From assembly GCA_009649675.1 (NCBI GenBank), contig WJPL01000001.1:1198469-1262468 (forward strand): a DNA stretch of 64,000 nt, read 5' to 3'. Source of the stretch: Alphaproteobacteria bacterium HT1-32. GTDB taxonomy: Bacteria > Pseudomonadota > Alphaproteobacteria > Rhodospirillales > HT1-32. This document shows, piece after piece, positions 30,529 through 39,137 of this stretch (positions are counted from its first letter, which is position 1; every line of letters starts with the position of its first letter). The position numbers and the translations under genes were made by a program. The notes beneath the pieces were generated by a model. That model saw only the letters and a list, made by a program, of their open reading frames with translations, had not been told where the DNA came from and did no database searches.

Positions 30529-31605
30529 ATGTTCTATTTCGAATCCGGCCAGTTCAAGAAATCCTACCGCGAGGATCAGGCCATCCTTCCGATCCGTCAG
30601 GACCGGATCGGCATCGCTGTCATTATCGCAGTCGCCTTTGGCGGTGTCCCGTTCATCCTCAATGACTATCTGCTGAACGCGGTTTTCATTCCCGCTCTGG
30701 TCTATGCCCTCGCGGCCCTCGGGCTGAATATTCTCGTCGGCTATTGCGGTCAGATATCGCTCGGAACAGGGGCCTTTCTGGCTGTCGGGGCCTATTCATC
30801 CTACAAGCTGATGACCGCCTTCCCGGAGCTGAATTTCATTCTGGTGATCCTGCTCTCCGGCGGTGTGACCGCCGCTGTCGGGATGCTGTTCGGACTGCCG
30901 AGCCTCCGGATCAAGGGGTTCTACCTTGCGGTCGCAACCCTTGCCGCACAGTTCTTTATCATCTGGCTCTTCAACAAGGTCGGCTGGTTCTATAACGACA
31001 ATGCCACCGGTCAGATATCGGCACCGCCGCGGGATGTCTTCGGCTTCCAGATCACCGGACCGGCAGCGCATCCCACAGCCACCTATCTGTTCGTGCTGAC
31101 CTTCGTGACGTTCTTTGCCCTCGTGGCCAAGAATCTGGTGCGCAGCCGGGTTGGCCGGACCTGGATGGCCATTCGCGACATGGACATCGCCGCCGAACTG
31201 ATCGGTATCCGGCCATTGCAGACCAAGCTGACCGCCTTCGGTGTGTCATCCTTCTATATCGGCATGGCCGGGGCGATGATTTTCACCATCTGGCTCGGGG
31301 CTGTGGAAGCCGGCGAAGCTTTCAATATCGATCAGTCATTCCTTGTTCTGTTTATGGTCATCATCGGCGGTCTGGGCTCGATCCTCGGATCCTTCCTCGG
31401 TGCGTTCTTCATGATCCTGATGCCGATTGCGCTGAAACAGACCATGGTTGACGGCCTTGGCATGACTGCGGTCAGCGCAAAACATATGGAATTTGTCATT
31501 CTCGGGGTGCTGATCCTGGTCTTCCTGATCATGGAACCGCATGGACTGGCCCGGCTCTGGCGTCTCGGAAAGGAAAAGTTGCGGCGCTGGCCGTTCCCGT
31601 ACTGA
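30529..31605 (+). CDS. livM: branched-chain amino acid-type ABC transporter, permease (LivM-like)
   Basis: 358 residues, with an extra hydrophilic N-terminal stretch of about 30 residues before the first helix (DRIGIAVIIAVAFGGVPFIL). Typical LivM motifs: LNILVGYCGQISLGTGAFLAVGAY and the coupling loop NLVRSRVGRTWMAIRDMDIAAELIGI. It lies 14 bp after livH. The product completes the permease heterodimer. Confidence 0.93.
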   Translation: MFYFESGQFKKSYREDQAILPIRQDRIGIAVIIAVAFGGVPFILNDYLLNAVFIPALVYALAALGLNILVGYCGQISLGTGAFLAVGAYSSYKLMTAFPELNFILVILLSGGVTAAVGMLFGLPSLRIKGFYLAVATLAAQFFIIWLFNKVGWFYNDNATGQISAPPRDVFGFQITGPAAHPTATYLFVLTFVTFFALVAKNLVRSRVGRTWMAIRDMDIAAELIGIRPLQTKLTAFGVSSFYIGMAGAMIFTIWLGAVEAGEAFNIDQSFLVLFMVIIGGLGSILGSFLGAFFMILMPIALKQTMVDGLGMTAVSAKHMEFVILGVLILVFLIMEPHGLARLWRLGKEKLRRWPFPY

Positions 31606-31691
31606 CCACGTCTTTACGCTGCCGGTGCTCTGAAACCCGTCAGTGTTCAAAAGCCGCATCATCAGAAGCGGCGCAAAAGGAGGAGAAAGAG

Positions 31692-33002
31692 ATGAACCTT
31701 AAAGGACTGACTCTGGGTATCGTTGCTGCGGCATCGATCAGTATTGCCGGTGCTGCGACGGCTGCAGAACTGGTGATTCCGTCGATGGTTTACCGAACCG
31801 GGCCTTATGCCCCGAACGGCATTCCGTTCGCCAACGGCTATGGCGACTATTTCAACCTGCTCAACGCCCGTGATGGCGGTATCGGCGGCGTGCCGATCAA
31901 TCTGGTGGAGTGCGAAACCGCCTACAATACCAAGCAGGGTGTGGAGTGCTATGAGAACACCAAGAATATCGGCTCCGGGGCGCTGGTTTATCAGCCGCTG
32001 TCGACCGGTATTACCTATCAGCTGATTCCAAAAGCAGCTTACGACCAGATTCCGATTTTCTCGATGGGCTATGGCCGGACATCGGCCTCCAACGGCAAGA
32101 TCTTTCCGTGGGTCTTTAACCTGCCGGCAACCTACTGGGATCAGGCGACTGTTTTCGTGAAATATGTTGCCGAAAAAGAGGGCGGTCTGGACAAGCTGAA
32201 AGGCAAGAAGATCGCGCTGGTCTATCACAACTCCGCCTATGGCAAGGAGCCGATCCGGACGCTTGAAGTTGCCGCCGAGAAGTACGGATTTTCGCTGCAG
32301 CTGCTGCCGGTCGATCATCCCGGTCAGGAGCAGAAAGCCACCTGGCTGCAGATCCGTCGTGAACGGCCGGACTGGGTCTTCATGTGGGGCTGGGGCGTCA
32401 TGAACCAGGTCGCTGTCAAGGAAGCCACCTCGATCCGCTATCCGATGGATCATTTCATCGGTGTCTGGTGGTCCGGCTCCGAAAACGATGTTGCCCCGGC
32501 GGGTGAAGCAGCCGATGGCTATCTCTCGGGTGCGTTCCATGCACCGGGCGACAATTTCCCGCTGCATGATGACATCAAGAAGTATCTCTATGACGCCAAC
32601 AAGGGTCTCGGTGATCGCGACCGGATCGGCGAAGTGCTGTACAATCGTGGTATTGTCGCCGCGATGTGGACGGCTGAAGCAATCCGTAATGCACAGAAGA
32701 TCCACAACACCGCCGAAGTAAACGGTGCCATGGTGCGCGACGGCTTCGAGCAGCTGAATGTCGATGAAAAGCGCCTGACCGAGCTTGGTCTGCCGGGCTT
32801 CACCATTCCGGTGAAGGTGACCTGCGCCAACCATGGTGGTTCCGGTAATGTCGCCCTGCAACAGTGGGACGCAAAGGCCGGAAAGTGGAAGATCGTGACG
32901 AAGTTCTATGAACCGATGCGCGACATTACCGGTCCGCTGATTGCCGAAGATTCCGGTTCCTATGCCGCTGAGAACGGCATTCCGGAACGGGAATGCAGCT
33001 GA
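31692..33002 (+). CDS. ABC transporter periplasmic substrate-binding protein (LivK-like)
   Basis: 436 residues with a clear signal peptide (MNLKGLTLGIVAAASISIAGAATAAE). Type I periplasmic-binding fold, longer than classical LivK (about 370), with Pro-Tyr-Ala-Pro-Asn-Gly at the entrance (TGPYAPNGIPFANGYGDYFNLL) and paired cysteines in VECETAYNTKQGVECYE. Proteins of this length beside acyl-CoA ligases are usually annotated as amino acid binders, but urea, amide or aromatic-acid ligands are also known in the family. AAGGAGGAG upstream is the strongest ribosome-binding site of the operon, fitting its need for excess. Confidence 0.88.
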   Translation: MNLKGLTLGIVAAASISIAGAATAAELVIPSMVYRTGPYAPNGIPFANGYGDYFNLLNARDGGIGGVPINLVECETAYNTKQGVECYENTKNIGSGALVYQPLSTGITYQLIPKAAYDQIPIFSMGYGRTSASNGKIFPWVFNLPATYWDQATVFVKYVAEKEGGLDKLKGKKIALVYHNSAYGKEPIRTLEVAAEKYGFSLQLLPVDHPGQEQKATWLQIRRERPDWVFMWGWGVMNQVAVKEATSIRYPMDHFIGVWWSGSENDVAPAGEAADGYLSGAFHAPGDNFPLHDDIKKYLYDANKGLGDRDRIGEVLYNRGIVAAMWTAEAIRNAQKIHNTAEVNGAMVRDGFEQLNVDEKRLTELGLPGFTIPVKVTCANHGGSGNVALQQWDAKAGKWKIVTKFYEPMRDITGPLIAEDSGSYAAENGIPERECS

Positions 33003-33045
33003 TCGCCTGCTGATCCGCTTTGCTGAATAGAAAAAGAAGGACGCC

Positions 33046-33858
33046 ATGAGCACGGGTGCCAATAAAATACTCGAGATCAATAATATCGAGGTCATTTATG
33101 ACCACGTCATTCTCGTGCTCAAAGGCGTCACACTGGAAGTGCCCGAGGGGGGTATCATTGCCCTCCTCGGCGCTAACGGCGCCGGTAAGTCGACGACGCT
33201 GAAATCGATTTCCAACCTGCTGCAGGTGGAACGCGGTGAAGTCGTGAAAGGCTCAATCAGCCTGAACGGCGAAACCATCAACGGCATCGGCGCAACCGAA
33301 GTCGTCAAACGCGGCTGTGTCCAGGTAATGGAAGGCCGCCATTGTTTTGAACATCTGACCATCGAGGAAAACCTCCTGACCGGGGCCTATATCCGCGGCT
33401 ACGACCGCAAGGGCATTCAGGCTGACCTCGAAATGGTCTACAGCTATTTTCCGCGGCTCGAACAACGCCGCAAGTCACAGGCCGGCTATACCTCCGGCGG
33501 TGAACAGCAGATGTGCGCGATTGGCCGCGCCCTGATGGCCAGACCGAAACTGGTCCTGCTGGACGAACCCTCCATGGGTCTGGCCCCGCAACTGGTCGAA
33601 CAGATCTTCGAAATCATCCGGAAACTGAACACCGAACAGGGTGTCTCCTTCCTGCTGGCCGAACAGAACACCAACCTGGCGCTGCGCTATGCCAGCTACG
33701 GCTATATTCTGGAGAATGGCCGTGTGGTGCTGGATGGCGAGGCGTCGGAACTGATGGAAAACGAAGATGTGAAGGAATTCTATCTTGGCGGTGGCGGTGA
33801 CGAGCGCCGCAGCTTCAAGAATCTGAAAAGCTACAAACGCCGTAAACGCTGGCTGTAG
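33046..33858 (+). CDS. livF: branched-chain amino acid-type ABC transporter, ATPase (LivF-like)
   Basis: 270 residues. Walker A GANGAGKST, signature YTSGGEQQMCAIGRAL, Walker B LVLLDEPSMGLAP, and the H-loop position reads LAEQNTNLAL as usual in LivF. The C-terminus has an extra basic tail (RRSFKNLKSYKRRKRWL) not found in standard LivF of about 240 residues. It partners LivG. Confidence 0.92.
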   Translation: MSTGANKILEINNIEVIYDHVILVLKGVTLEVPEGGIIALLGANGAGKSTTLKSISNLLQVERGEVVKGSISLNGETINGIGATEVVKRGCVQVMEGRHCFEHLTIEENLLTGAYIRGYDRKGIQADLEMVYSYFPRLEQRRKSQAGYTSGGEQQMCAIGRALMARPKLVLLDEPSMGLAPQLVEQIFEIIRKLNTEQGVSFLLAEQNTNLALRYASYGYILENGRVVLDGEASELMENEDVKEFYLGGGGDERRSFKNLKSYKRRKRWL

Positions 33859-33904
33859 ATCAGAATATCCATCATTTCAGGATAGCATTTGAGAGGGGCC
33901 GGGC

Positions 33905-35137
33905 GTGAACGAGCATTATGATAATCTGGAAACCCGGTCGGCAGATCAGCGTGCTGCCGACATGGCACAGGAACTCCCGGCCATCATTGCCCATGCAAAG
34001 GCATCGGCACCGGCTTATGCCGCCCTTCTCGCCGATCATGACCCGGCAGAAATTACCAATCCGGAAGCACTGGCCGCCCTGCCACTGACCCGCAAAAGCG
34101 ATCTGATCGAACAACAGGCGGCAAATCCTCCCTTCGCCGGGCTGACCGCTGTTTCTGCCGGTGATCTGGCCTGCATCTACCAGTCACCGGGGCCGATCAA
34201 TGACGCGGAAGGACGGGATGCGGATTACTGGCGGGTTGCCCGTGCGCTGTTTGCGGCAGGGTTTCGCCGGGGTGATATTCTTCATAACTGTTTCGCCTAT
34301 CATTTCACCCCGGCCGGCGCGATGATCCAGACCGGCGCGCAGGCACTTGGCTGTGCCGTCTTTCCCGCCGGGCCCGGACAGACAGAACAGCAGATACAGG
34401 CAATCCGCTCCCTCTCCCCTGACGGCTATGCCGGGACACCTTCTTTTCTGAAGATCATTCTGGAAAAAGCCGACGAGATAGGGGAATCCCTGCCGTCGCT
34501 GAAACGGGCACTGGTCGCCGGTGAGGCCCTGTTCCCGGCGGTCCGGCAGGGCTTTGCCGATCGCGGCATTGCGGTGCGTCAGTTCTATGGCACCGCCGAT
34601 CTGGGCAATATTGCCTATGAATCAGAATCGCAGGAGGGCCTGATCGTCGATGAAGGTGTAATCGTCGAGATCGTACGCCCCGGCACCGGCCAGCCGGTCG
34701 CAGAAGGCGAGGTCGGCGAGGTTGTGGTCACCACATCCGCCCATGCCTATCCGCTGATCCGCTTTGCCACAGGTGACCTGTCCTGCTTCCTGCCCGGCGT
34801 CAGTTCCTGTGGCCGGACCAACAAACGCCTGAAAGGCTGGATGGGCAGGGCCGACCAGGGCACCAAGGTCAAAGGCATGTTCGTCCATCCGCCGCAGGTC
34901 GCCGCCATTATCAGCCGCCATCCGGAAATCATCCGTGCCCGCCTTGTTGTCACCGGTGACAACAATACGGACATCATGACCCTGACCTGTGAAACCGATA
35001 GCGGTGGTGACAGCCTGCGCGAGGCTATCACCGCCTCCATCCGCGCTGTCACCAAACTCGGCGCGGAGGTTGATTTTACCACCCCCGGCGCATTGCCCAA
35101 CGACGGCATCGTTATCGAAGACGCCCGCAACCGGTAA
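33905..35137 (+). CDS. PaaK-like AMP-dependent ligase homologue with altered P-loop
   Basis: 410 residues, related to phenylacetate-CoA ligase. Later motifs are kept: YAGTPSFLKIILEKA, QFYGTADLGNIAYE (adenine-binding), and PLIRFATGDLSCFLPG. The phosphate-binding loop, normally SSGTTGxP, reads YQSPGPINDAEG, lacking the Thr and Lys residues that hold ATP. It may use a different chemistry or be a binding or regulatory subunit. Start is the GTG at 33905, 46 bp after livF, and it is taken as the last gene of the ligase-Liv operon. Confidence 0.8.
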   Translation: MNEHYDNLETRSADQRAADMAQELPAIIAHAKASAPAYAALLADHDPAEITNPEALAALPLTRKSDLIEQQAANPPFAGLTAVSAGDLACIYQSPGPINDAEGRDADYWRVARALFAAGFRRGDILHNCFAYHFTPAGAMIQTGAQALGCAVFPAGPGQTEQQIQAIRSLSPDGYAGTPSFLKIILEKADEIGESLPSLKRALVAGEALFPAVRQGFADRGIAVRQFYGTADLGNIAYESESQEGLIVDEGVIVEIVRPGTGQPVAEGEVGEVVVTTSAHAYPLIRFATGDLSCFLPGVSSCGRTNKRLKGWMGRADQGTKVKGMFVHPPQVAAIISRHPEIIRARLVVTGDNNTDIMTLTCETDSGGDSLREAITASIRAVTKLGAEVDFTTPGALPNDGIVIEDARNR

Positions 35138-35229
35138 TCCCGCCGCACCACGCCAGAAAGGATCTCCCAAGCGAATTCCGGGGTAAGGGGCATTTATCGC
35201 AGGCCAGATCGCTGAAAGAAGTTTGCATT

Positions 35230-35258
35230 ATTTACGGAACAATCAATAATACGTAAAT
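35230..35258. promoter_or_regulatory. inverted repeat abutting the tupB start, candidate operator
   Basis: ATTTACG (35230-35236) and CGTAAAT (35252-35258) are perfect 7-bp arms with a 15-bp AT-rich spacer. Arm centres are 22 bp apart, about two helical turns, as expected for a dimer. The right arm ends one base before the ATG of tupB. The HTH-PBP regulator at the far end of the tup genes is the natural candidate to bind here. Confidence 0.5.
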
Positions 35259-35259
35259 T

Positions 35260-35967
35260 ATGCAGAATTTTGCAGAGTCCTTTAGCCTTGCCTTTGATCT
35301 GCTGATCTCGCTGGATGCGGACCTGCTGGAAATTGTCGGCCTGTCCATGCATGTCAGTCTGGCAGCGATGGGCTTTGCCTGTGCCATCGGCTTTCCGATT
35401 GGCGCGCTGGTGGCCATCACCCGGTTCCCGGGCCGGGGTGCGGTTATCATTCTGATGAATGCGCTGATGGGCCTGCCGCCCGTGGTGGTCGGGCTGGTGG
35501 TTTACCTTTACCTCTCCCGCTCCGGGCCACTCGGCTGGCTTGGTCTGCTATATTCGCCGACAGCGATGATTATCGCCCAGACCATCCTGATTGCCCCGAT
35601 TGTCGCCGCCCTGTCGCGGCAGGTGCTGGAGGATCTGCATGCCGAATATGACGAGCAGTTCCGCTCGCTGGGCCTGACCCGGTTACAGACCATCGGAACG
35701 CTACTTCAGGATGCCCGCTATTCCCTGCTGACCGTGGCACTGGCCGGGTTCGGCCGGGCAATTGCGGAAGTCGGCGCCGTCATCATTGTCGGGGGCAATA
35801 TCGATCATCTGACGCGGGTCATGACCACGGCAATTGCGCTGGAAACCTCAAAGGGTGATCTGGCGCTGGCGCTGGCGCTTGGCATCATCCTGCTGGCCAT
35901 CGCCCTCAGCGTGAATGCCTGTGTCATGGGGTTGCGGATGACGGCAAGGCGGTATGCCTATGCCTGA
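35260..35967 (+). CDS. tupB: tungstate ABC transporter, permease
   Basis: 235 residues with about five to six membrane helices. The conserved loop EEFRSLGLTRLQTIGTLLQDARYSLLTVALAGFGRAIAEVGAVIIVGGNI is nearly diagnostic for TupB; AEVGAVIIVGGNI separates it from molybdate ModB. It lacks a good ribosome-binding site, and the inverted repeat touches the start, so translation or initiation could be blocked when a regulator binds. First gene of tupBCA. Confidence 0.92.
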   Translation: MQNFAESFSLAFDLLISLDADLLEIVGLSMHVSLAAMGFACAIGFPIGALVAITRFPGRGAVIILMNALMGLPPVVVGLVVYLYLSRSGPLGWLGLLYSPTAMIIAQTILIAPIVAALSRQVLEDLHAEYDEQFRSLGLTRLQTIGTLLQDARYSLLTVALAGFGRAIAEVGAVIIVGGNIDHLTRVMTTAIALETSKGDLALALALGIILLAIALSVNACVMGLRMTARRYAYA

Positions 35968-36706
35968 TGACCAGACCATGACCCCGCCCCAGTCGAATAT
36001 ACAGCACACCCCGCTGGTTTCCGCATGGGAACTGACACTGGCGATCGACGGGAAGCGGCTTATTGACCAGATCGAATTCTCCCTCGACCATCCGTCACGG
36101 ACCATCATCCTCGGCCCCAATGGTGCCGGTAAAAGCCTGTTGCTGAAACTGATGCACGGACTGATTACGCCGACAGCCGGTGCCGTGCGCTGGCAGAAAC
36201 GCCGGAGTGGCGAGTCGCGGCGTCAGGCAATGGTGTTTCAGCGGCCTGTCCTGCTGCGCCGATCCGTCGCCGCCAATCTGGATTTCGTTCTGAAGCGGCA
36301 GGGAAAAAGTGACATCGCTGATCGGCGGGAGGCGCTGCTGAACCGCATCGGGCTTGGCGACAGGGGCGCCCAGCCGGCCCGACTGCTGTCGGTCGGGGAA
36401 CAGCAACGTCTGGCGCTGGCGCGGGCGCTGGCAACCGAACCGGAAGTCCTGTTTCTGGATGAGGCCACGGCCAGTCTGGACCCGGCATCTGTCCTGAAAA
36501 TCGAAGAAATCGTGCAGGAAGTCAGCGCCGCCGGGGTGAAGGTGATTTTTGTCACCCATGACCTTGGACAGGCCCGGCGACTGGCCGACGACGTGCTGTT
36601 CCTGCATCGCGGGAAAGTCGCGGAACAGGCCCCTGCCGAACAGTTTTTCCGTCAACCCGCATCACCTGCCGCCGCCGCTTTTCTGGATGGCAGGATCGTT
36701 ATCTGA
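35954..36706 (+). CDS. tupC: tungstate ABC transporter, ATPase
   Basis: 250 residues. Walker A GPNGAGKSLL, signature reads LLSVGEQQRLALARAL (serine-valine in place of LSGG), Walker B VLFLDEATASLDP, switch His in FVTHDLGQARRLADD. No TOBE extension, so oxyanion feedback binding as in ModC is absent. It overlaps tupB by 14 bp; an internal ATG at 35960 is an alternative start. Confidence 0.9.
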   Translation: MPMPDDQTMTPPQSNIQHTPLVSAWELTLAIDGKRLIDQIEFSLDHPSRTIILGPNGAGKSLLLKLMHGLITPTAGAVRWQKRRSGESRRQAMVFQRPVLLRRSVAANLDFVLKRQGKSDIADRREALLNRIGLGDRGAQPARLLSVGEQQRLALARALATEPEVLFLDEATASLDPASVLKIEEIVQEVSAAGVKVIFVTHDLGQARRLADDVLFLHRGKVAEQAPAEQFFRQPASPAAAAFLDGRIVI

Positions 36707-36734
36707 ACAACATTATTCGAAAAGGGAGAGCAAA

Positions 36735-37559
36735 ATGGTAAATCTCAGAACCACAATGATCGCCGGAATGATCGGCCTGATTTCCGGGGTGGCACATGCC
36801 GCCGACCCCTCGATCATCGTCCAGTCCACCACGTCGACTGCCAATTCCGGGCTGTATGACTATCTGCTGCCCTCATTCAAGAAGAAGAGCGGTATCACCG
36901 TTAATGTAGTCGCGGTCGGAACCGGTCAAGCGATCAGGAATGCCCAAAATTGTGACGGTGACGTGCTGCTGGTACACGCGAAACCGGCCGAGGAAGCCTT
37001 CGTCAGAGACGGCTACGGCGTGAAACGTACCGACCTGATGTATAATGATTTTGTCATTGTCGGACCGAAAGCGGACCCGGCGGGCATCAACGGCATGAAA
37101 GACGTCACTGCCGCCCTCAAGAAAATCACGGAAGCTGCGGCACCCTTTGCCTCACGCGGGGATGATTCCGGAACACACAAGAAAGAACTCCAGCTCTGGA
37201 AAGCGGCCGGGCTGGACCCGAAAGCCGCATCCGGGAAATGGTATCGTGAAACCGGTTCCGGCATGGGGGCAACCCTGAATGCCGGCGTCGGCATGGGAGC
37301 CTATGTGATGACCGACCGGGCGACCTGGATCAGCTTCAAGAACAAGGCTGACTTTGAGATCATCGTTGAAGGCGACCGGAATCTGTTCAACCAGTACGGG
37401 GTCATTCTGGTGAACCCGGAGAAATGCCCGGAAGTGAAGCAGGCAGAGGGTCAGGCCTTTATTGACTGGCTGTTGTCAGAAGACGGCCAGAAAACCATTG
37501 GCAGCTATCAGATCGACGGCAAGAACCTGTTCTTCCCGAACGCCAAACCGGCATCCTGA
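36735..37559 (+). CDS. tupA: tungstate ABC transporter, substrate-binding protein
   Basis: 274 residues with a signal peptide (MVNLRTTMIAGMIGLISGVAHAAD). The mature N-terminus holds STTSTANSGLYDYLLPSFKKKSG, the TTSTxxSGL signature of TupA, and later RGDDSGTHKKELQLW, both lining the oxyanion site. The gene delivers tungstate for tungsto-enzymes or for molybdopterin enzymes that accept W. The frame is open back to 36549 inside tupC, but GGGAGAG before the ATG at 36735 and the signal peptide fix the start. Its 3' end is 7 bp from the convergent regulator. Confidence 0.94.
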   Translation: MVNLRTTMIAGMIGLISGVAHAADPSIIVQSTTSTANSGLYDYLLPSFKKKSGITVNVVAVGTGQAIRNAQNCDGDVLLVHAKPAEEAFVRDGYGVKRTDLMYNDFVIVGPKADPAGINGMKDVTAALKKITEAAAPFASRGDDSGTHKKELQLWKAAGLDPKAASGKWYRETGSGMGATLNAGVGMGAYVMTDRATWISFKNKADFEIIVEGDRNLFNQYGVILVNPEKCPEVKQAEGQAFIDWLLSEDGQKTIGSYQIDGKNLFFPNAKPAS

Positions 37560-37566
37560 AACCAGA

Positions 37567-38436
37567 CTACAGACCGTTCAGACGGACCACGCCCAGTTCT
37601 GCGAGATCGTAACCACCGAGATCGCGGGCCTGGGCGGCAAAGTCCGGCTGACGGCAAAATGCCAGCAGGCTCTGCATCGGCGGGTCAAACCAGGCCCGCC
37701 GGTCAACCAGCAGGTCAAACCGTTCCTCAACCAGCGGAATAAAGCTCAGCCGGTGCTGACGGGCCAGACTGGCCAGCCCCAGCGCCGCATCTGCCTTGCC
37801 GTCACGCACCATCAGGACGGCATCCTGTTCACTGCGCACCGGACGGCTCATCTCCACATCCGACGCTGACAAACCCGCCTGTTTCAGCAGATGCAACAGC
37901 AGGCCCTGCGCACCGGCTTCGGGCTGGCGAGCGGCAATCTTCCGGCCAGCCAGCGACCTGATATCCGTGACCCTGCCAACCGCGGATTCCGACAGGATCA
38001 ATCCGCGCTGTCGGCTGGCCCAGCCAATCAGCACCGCCTGCATTCCGGCGCAATAGGCCCCGGCTGCAACCCGGTTCCAGCTGTCACTTTCAGCGTCCAG
38101 AAGATGCAGACCGGTGGCGACACCCTGCCGGTCGGCAAAGCGCGTCAGACCATCCGTACTGGAATCAAACAACGCGGCCAGCCCGCAGCGGCTTTCCCGG
38201 ATCGCCCAGTCCAGCAGAGGGTCATGACTGCCCAGCATCACCGTTGGCAGAGCCCCGGCTGTTTCCGGGCCGGAATGATGCTCTGCCAGCCAGGCAGAAA
38301 TCGCCTCGCGCGGAAACAGCAGCTTACCGGTCGCCCGGGTGCAGGGCACCGTACCCGATGCGGCGAGGTCATAGACCTTGCGCTCCTTGATGCGGAGCAA
38401 CTCGGCAAGTTCACTGGTTGTCAGATAATCAGACAT
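37567..38436 (-). CDS. HTH regulator with PBP-like ligand domain, probable tungstate/molybdate sensor
   Basis: 289 residues. N-terminus: an excisionase/MerR-type helix-turn-helix (YLTTSELAELLRIKERKVYDLAASGTVPCTR then KLLFPREAISAWLAEH). From about residue 75 to the end: a periplasmic-binding-protein-like domain of the PBP_like type also found next to molybdopterin genes (GCDPLLDWAIRESRCGLAALFDSSTDGL-like start, LIGWASRQRGLIL, PEAGAQGLLLHLL). No signal peptide, so a cytoplasmic ligand sensor. Convergent with tupA. The frame extends to 38499, but MSDYLTTSELAELL at 38436 is the natural start. The ligand is inferred from context. Confidence 0.82.
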   Translation of the reverse strand: MSDYLTTSELAELLRIKERKVYDLAASGTVPCTRATGKLLFPREAISAWLAEHHSGPETAGALPTVMLGSHDPLLDWAIRESRCGLAALFDSSTDGLTRFADRQGVATGLHLLDAESDSWNRVAAGAYCAGMQAVLIGWASRQRGLILSESAVGRVTDIRSLAGRKIAARQPEAGAQGLLLHLLKQAGLSASDVEMSRPVRSEQDAVLMVRDGKADAALGLASLARQHRLSFIPLVEERFDLLVDRRAWFDPPMQSLLAFCRQPDFAAQARDLGGYDLAELGVVRLNGL

Positions 38437-38528
38437 CGGCGTGGCAGGACCAGACTGTTGAGCGTGCCCGAGTCTGGCAAATAGACTGTCCGACAGCAAG
38501 GCGCCCGGTCACCGGAGGCACAAAACAG

Positions 38529-38562
38529 GAAAGCCCCGGACAAAGTGACGTCCGGGGCTTTC
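38529..38562 (-). terminator. terminator of the DUF7282-like gene
   Basis: GAAAGCCCCGGAC (38529-38541) and GTCCGGGGCTTTC (38550-38562) are perfect 13-bp arms with an 8-nt loop. Read on the minus strand, the hairpin is followed by CTGTTTTG. It ends the leftward transcript from 39030. Two more dyads (38568-38584 and 38593-38608) lie between it and the stop codon. Confidence 0.75.
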
Positions 38563-38613
38563 ACCAGCCCGCCTGTCCGGCGGGTCATAGACCCTGATCA
38601 TGATCAGGCGCGG

Positions 38614-39030
38614 TTATTTTGCTGTGATAACACTCATCACAAGTTTGCCGTCGACCTTCACCGGCCCGTCTTCCTTGGCACCAAGGCTGTATTCGAAAAT
38701 ACCGGTTTTACTGCCGCCATTTTCGCCATGCAGCATCAGCATCAGCATTTCGCCCTTTTTCACCGGCTCGGTCAGAATAGCCGCAATATCGGTATTCTTG
38801 CCCATCTTGAGCGGGGCGTGACCAACAACCGGCCCCGGTTTTTTCGAGGCGTCGGTGCGATGGACAACCAGCCAGCCATTCGCATCAGCCATGATTTCGG
38901 AAGCGGTCACTGTCCCGGAGGAAACATCCTGGTCCGAGGCTTTGACAGCAAGCGCGTGATCAGCAGCATGCGCCGCACCGATAAGGGAGGTGGCGGTCGC
39001 GATGGTGATAAAGAATTTCTTGTTCAGCAT
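38614..39030 (-). CDS. exported DUF7282-like protein
   Basis: 138 residues with a signal peptide (MLNKKFFITIATATSLIGAAHAADH). The mature beta-rich domain has ADANGWLVVHRTD, PVVGHAPLKMGKNTDIAAILTEPVKKGEMLMLMLHGENG and a final DGPVKVDGKLVMSV, a pattern I associate with the DUF7282 domain known in archaeal surface proteins and some bacteria. Three histidines in VVH, VGH and LHG could form a metal site, but this is speculation. It sits downstream of the sigma/anti-sigma pair and behind its own ECF-type promoter, so it is a probable target of that sigma factor. Confidence 0.72.
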   Translation of the reverse strand: MLNKKFFITIATATSLIGAAHAADHALAVKASDQDVSSGTVTASEIMADANGWLVVHRTDASKKPGPVVGHAPLKMGKNTDIAAILTEPVKKGEMLMLMLHGENGGSKTGIFEYSLGAKEDGPVKVDGKLVMSVITAK

Positions 39031-39137
39031 GGATAAACTCCGTTTTCACATGTCAGTTTCAGCCCTGTGGAACGAGGTACGGCACAGATGTGCCATCTCC
39101 CCCGTTGCAGGCCAGCCCGCTTTGCGAACCTGATGAA

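Noticed and set aside
36549-36734. Longer tupA start at 36549
   Set aside because: It lies inside tupC in another frame; the ATG at 36735 is followed directly by a signal peptide.
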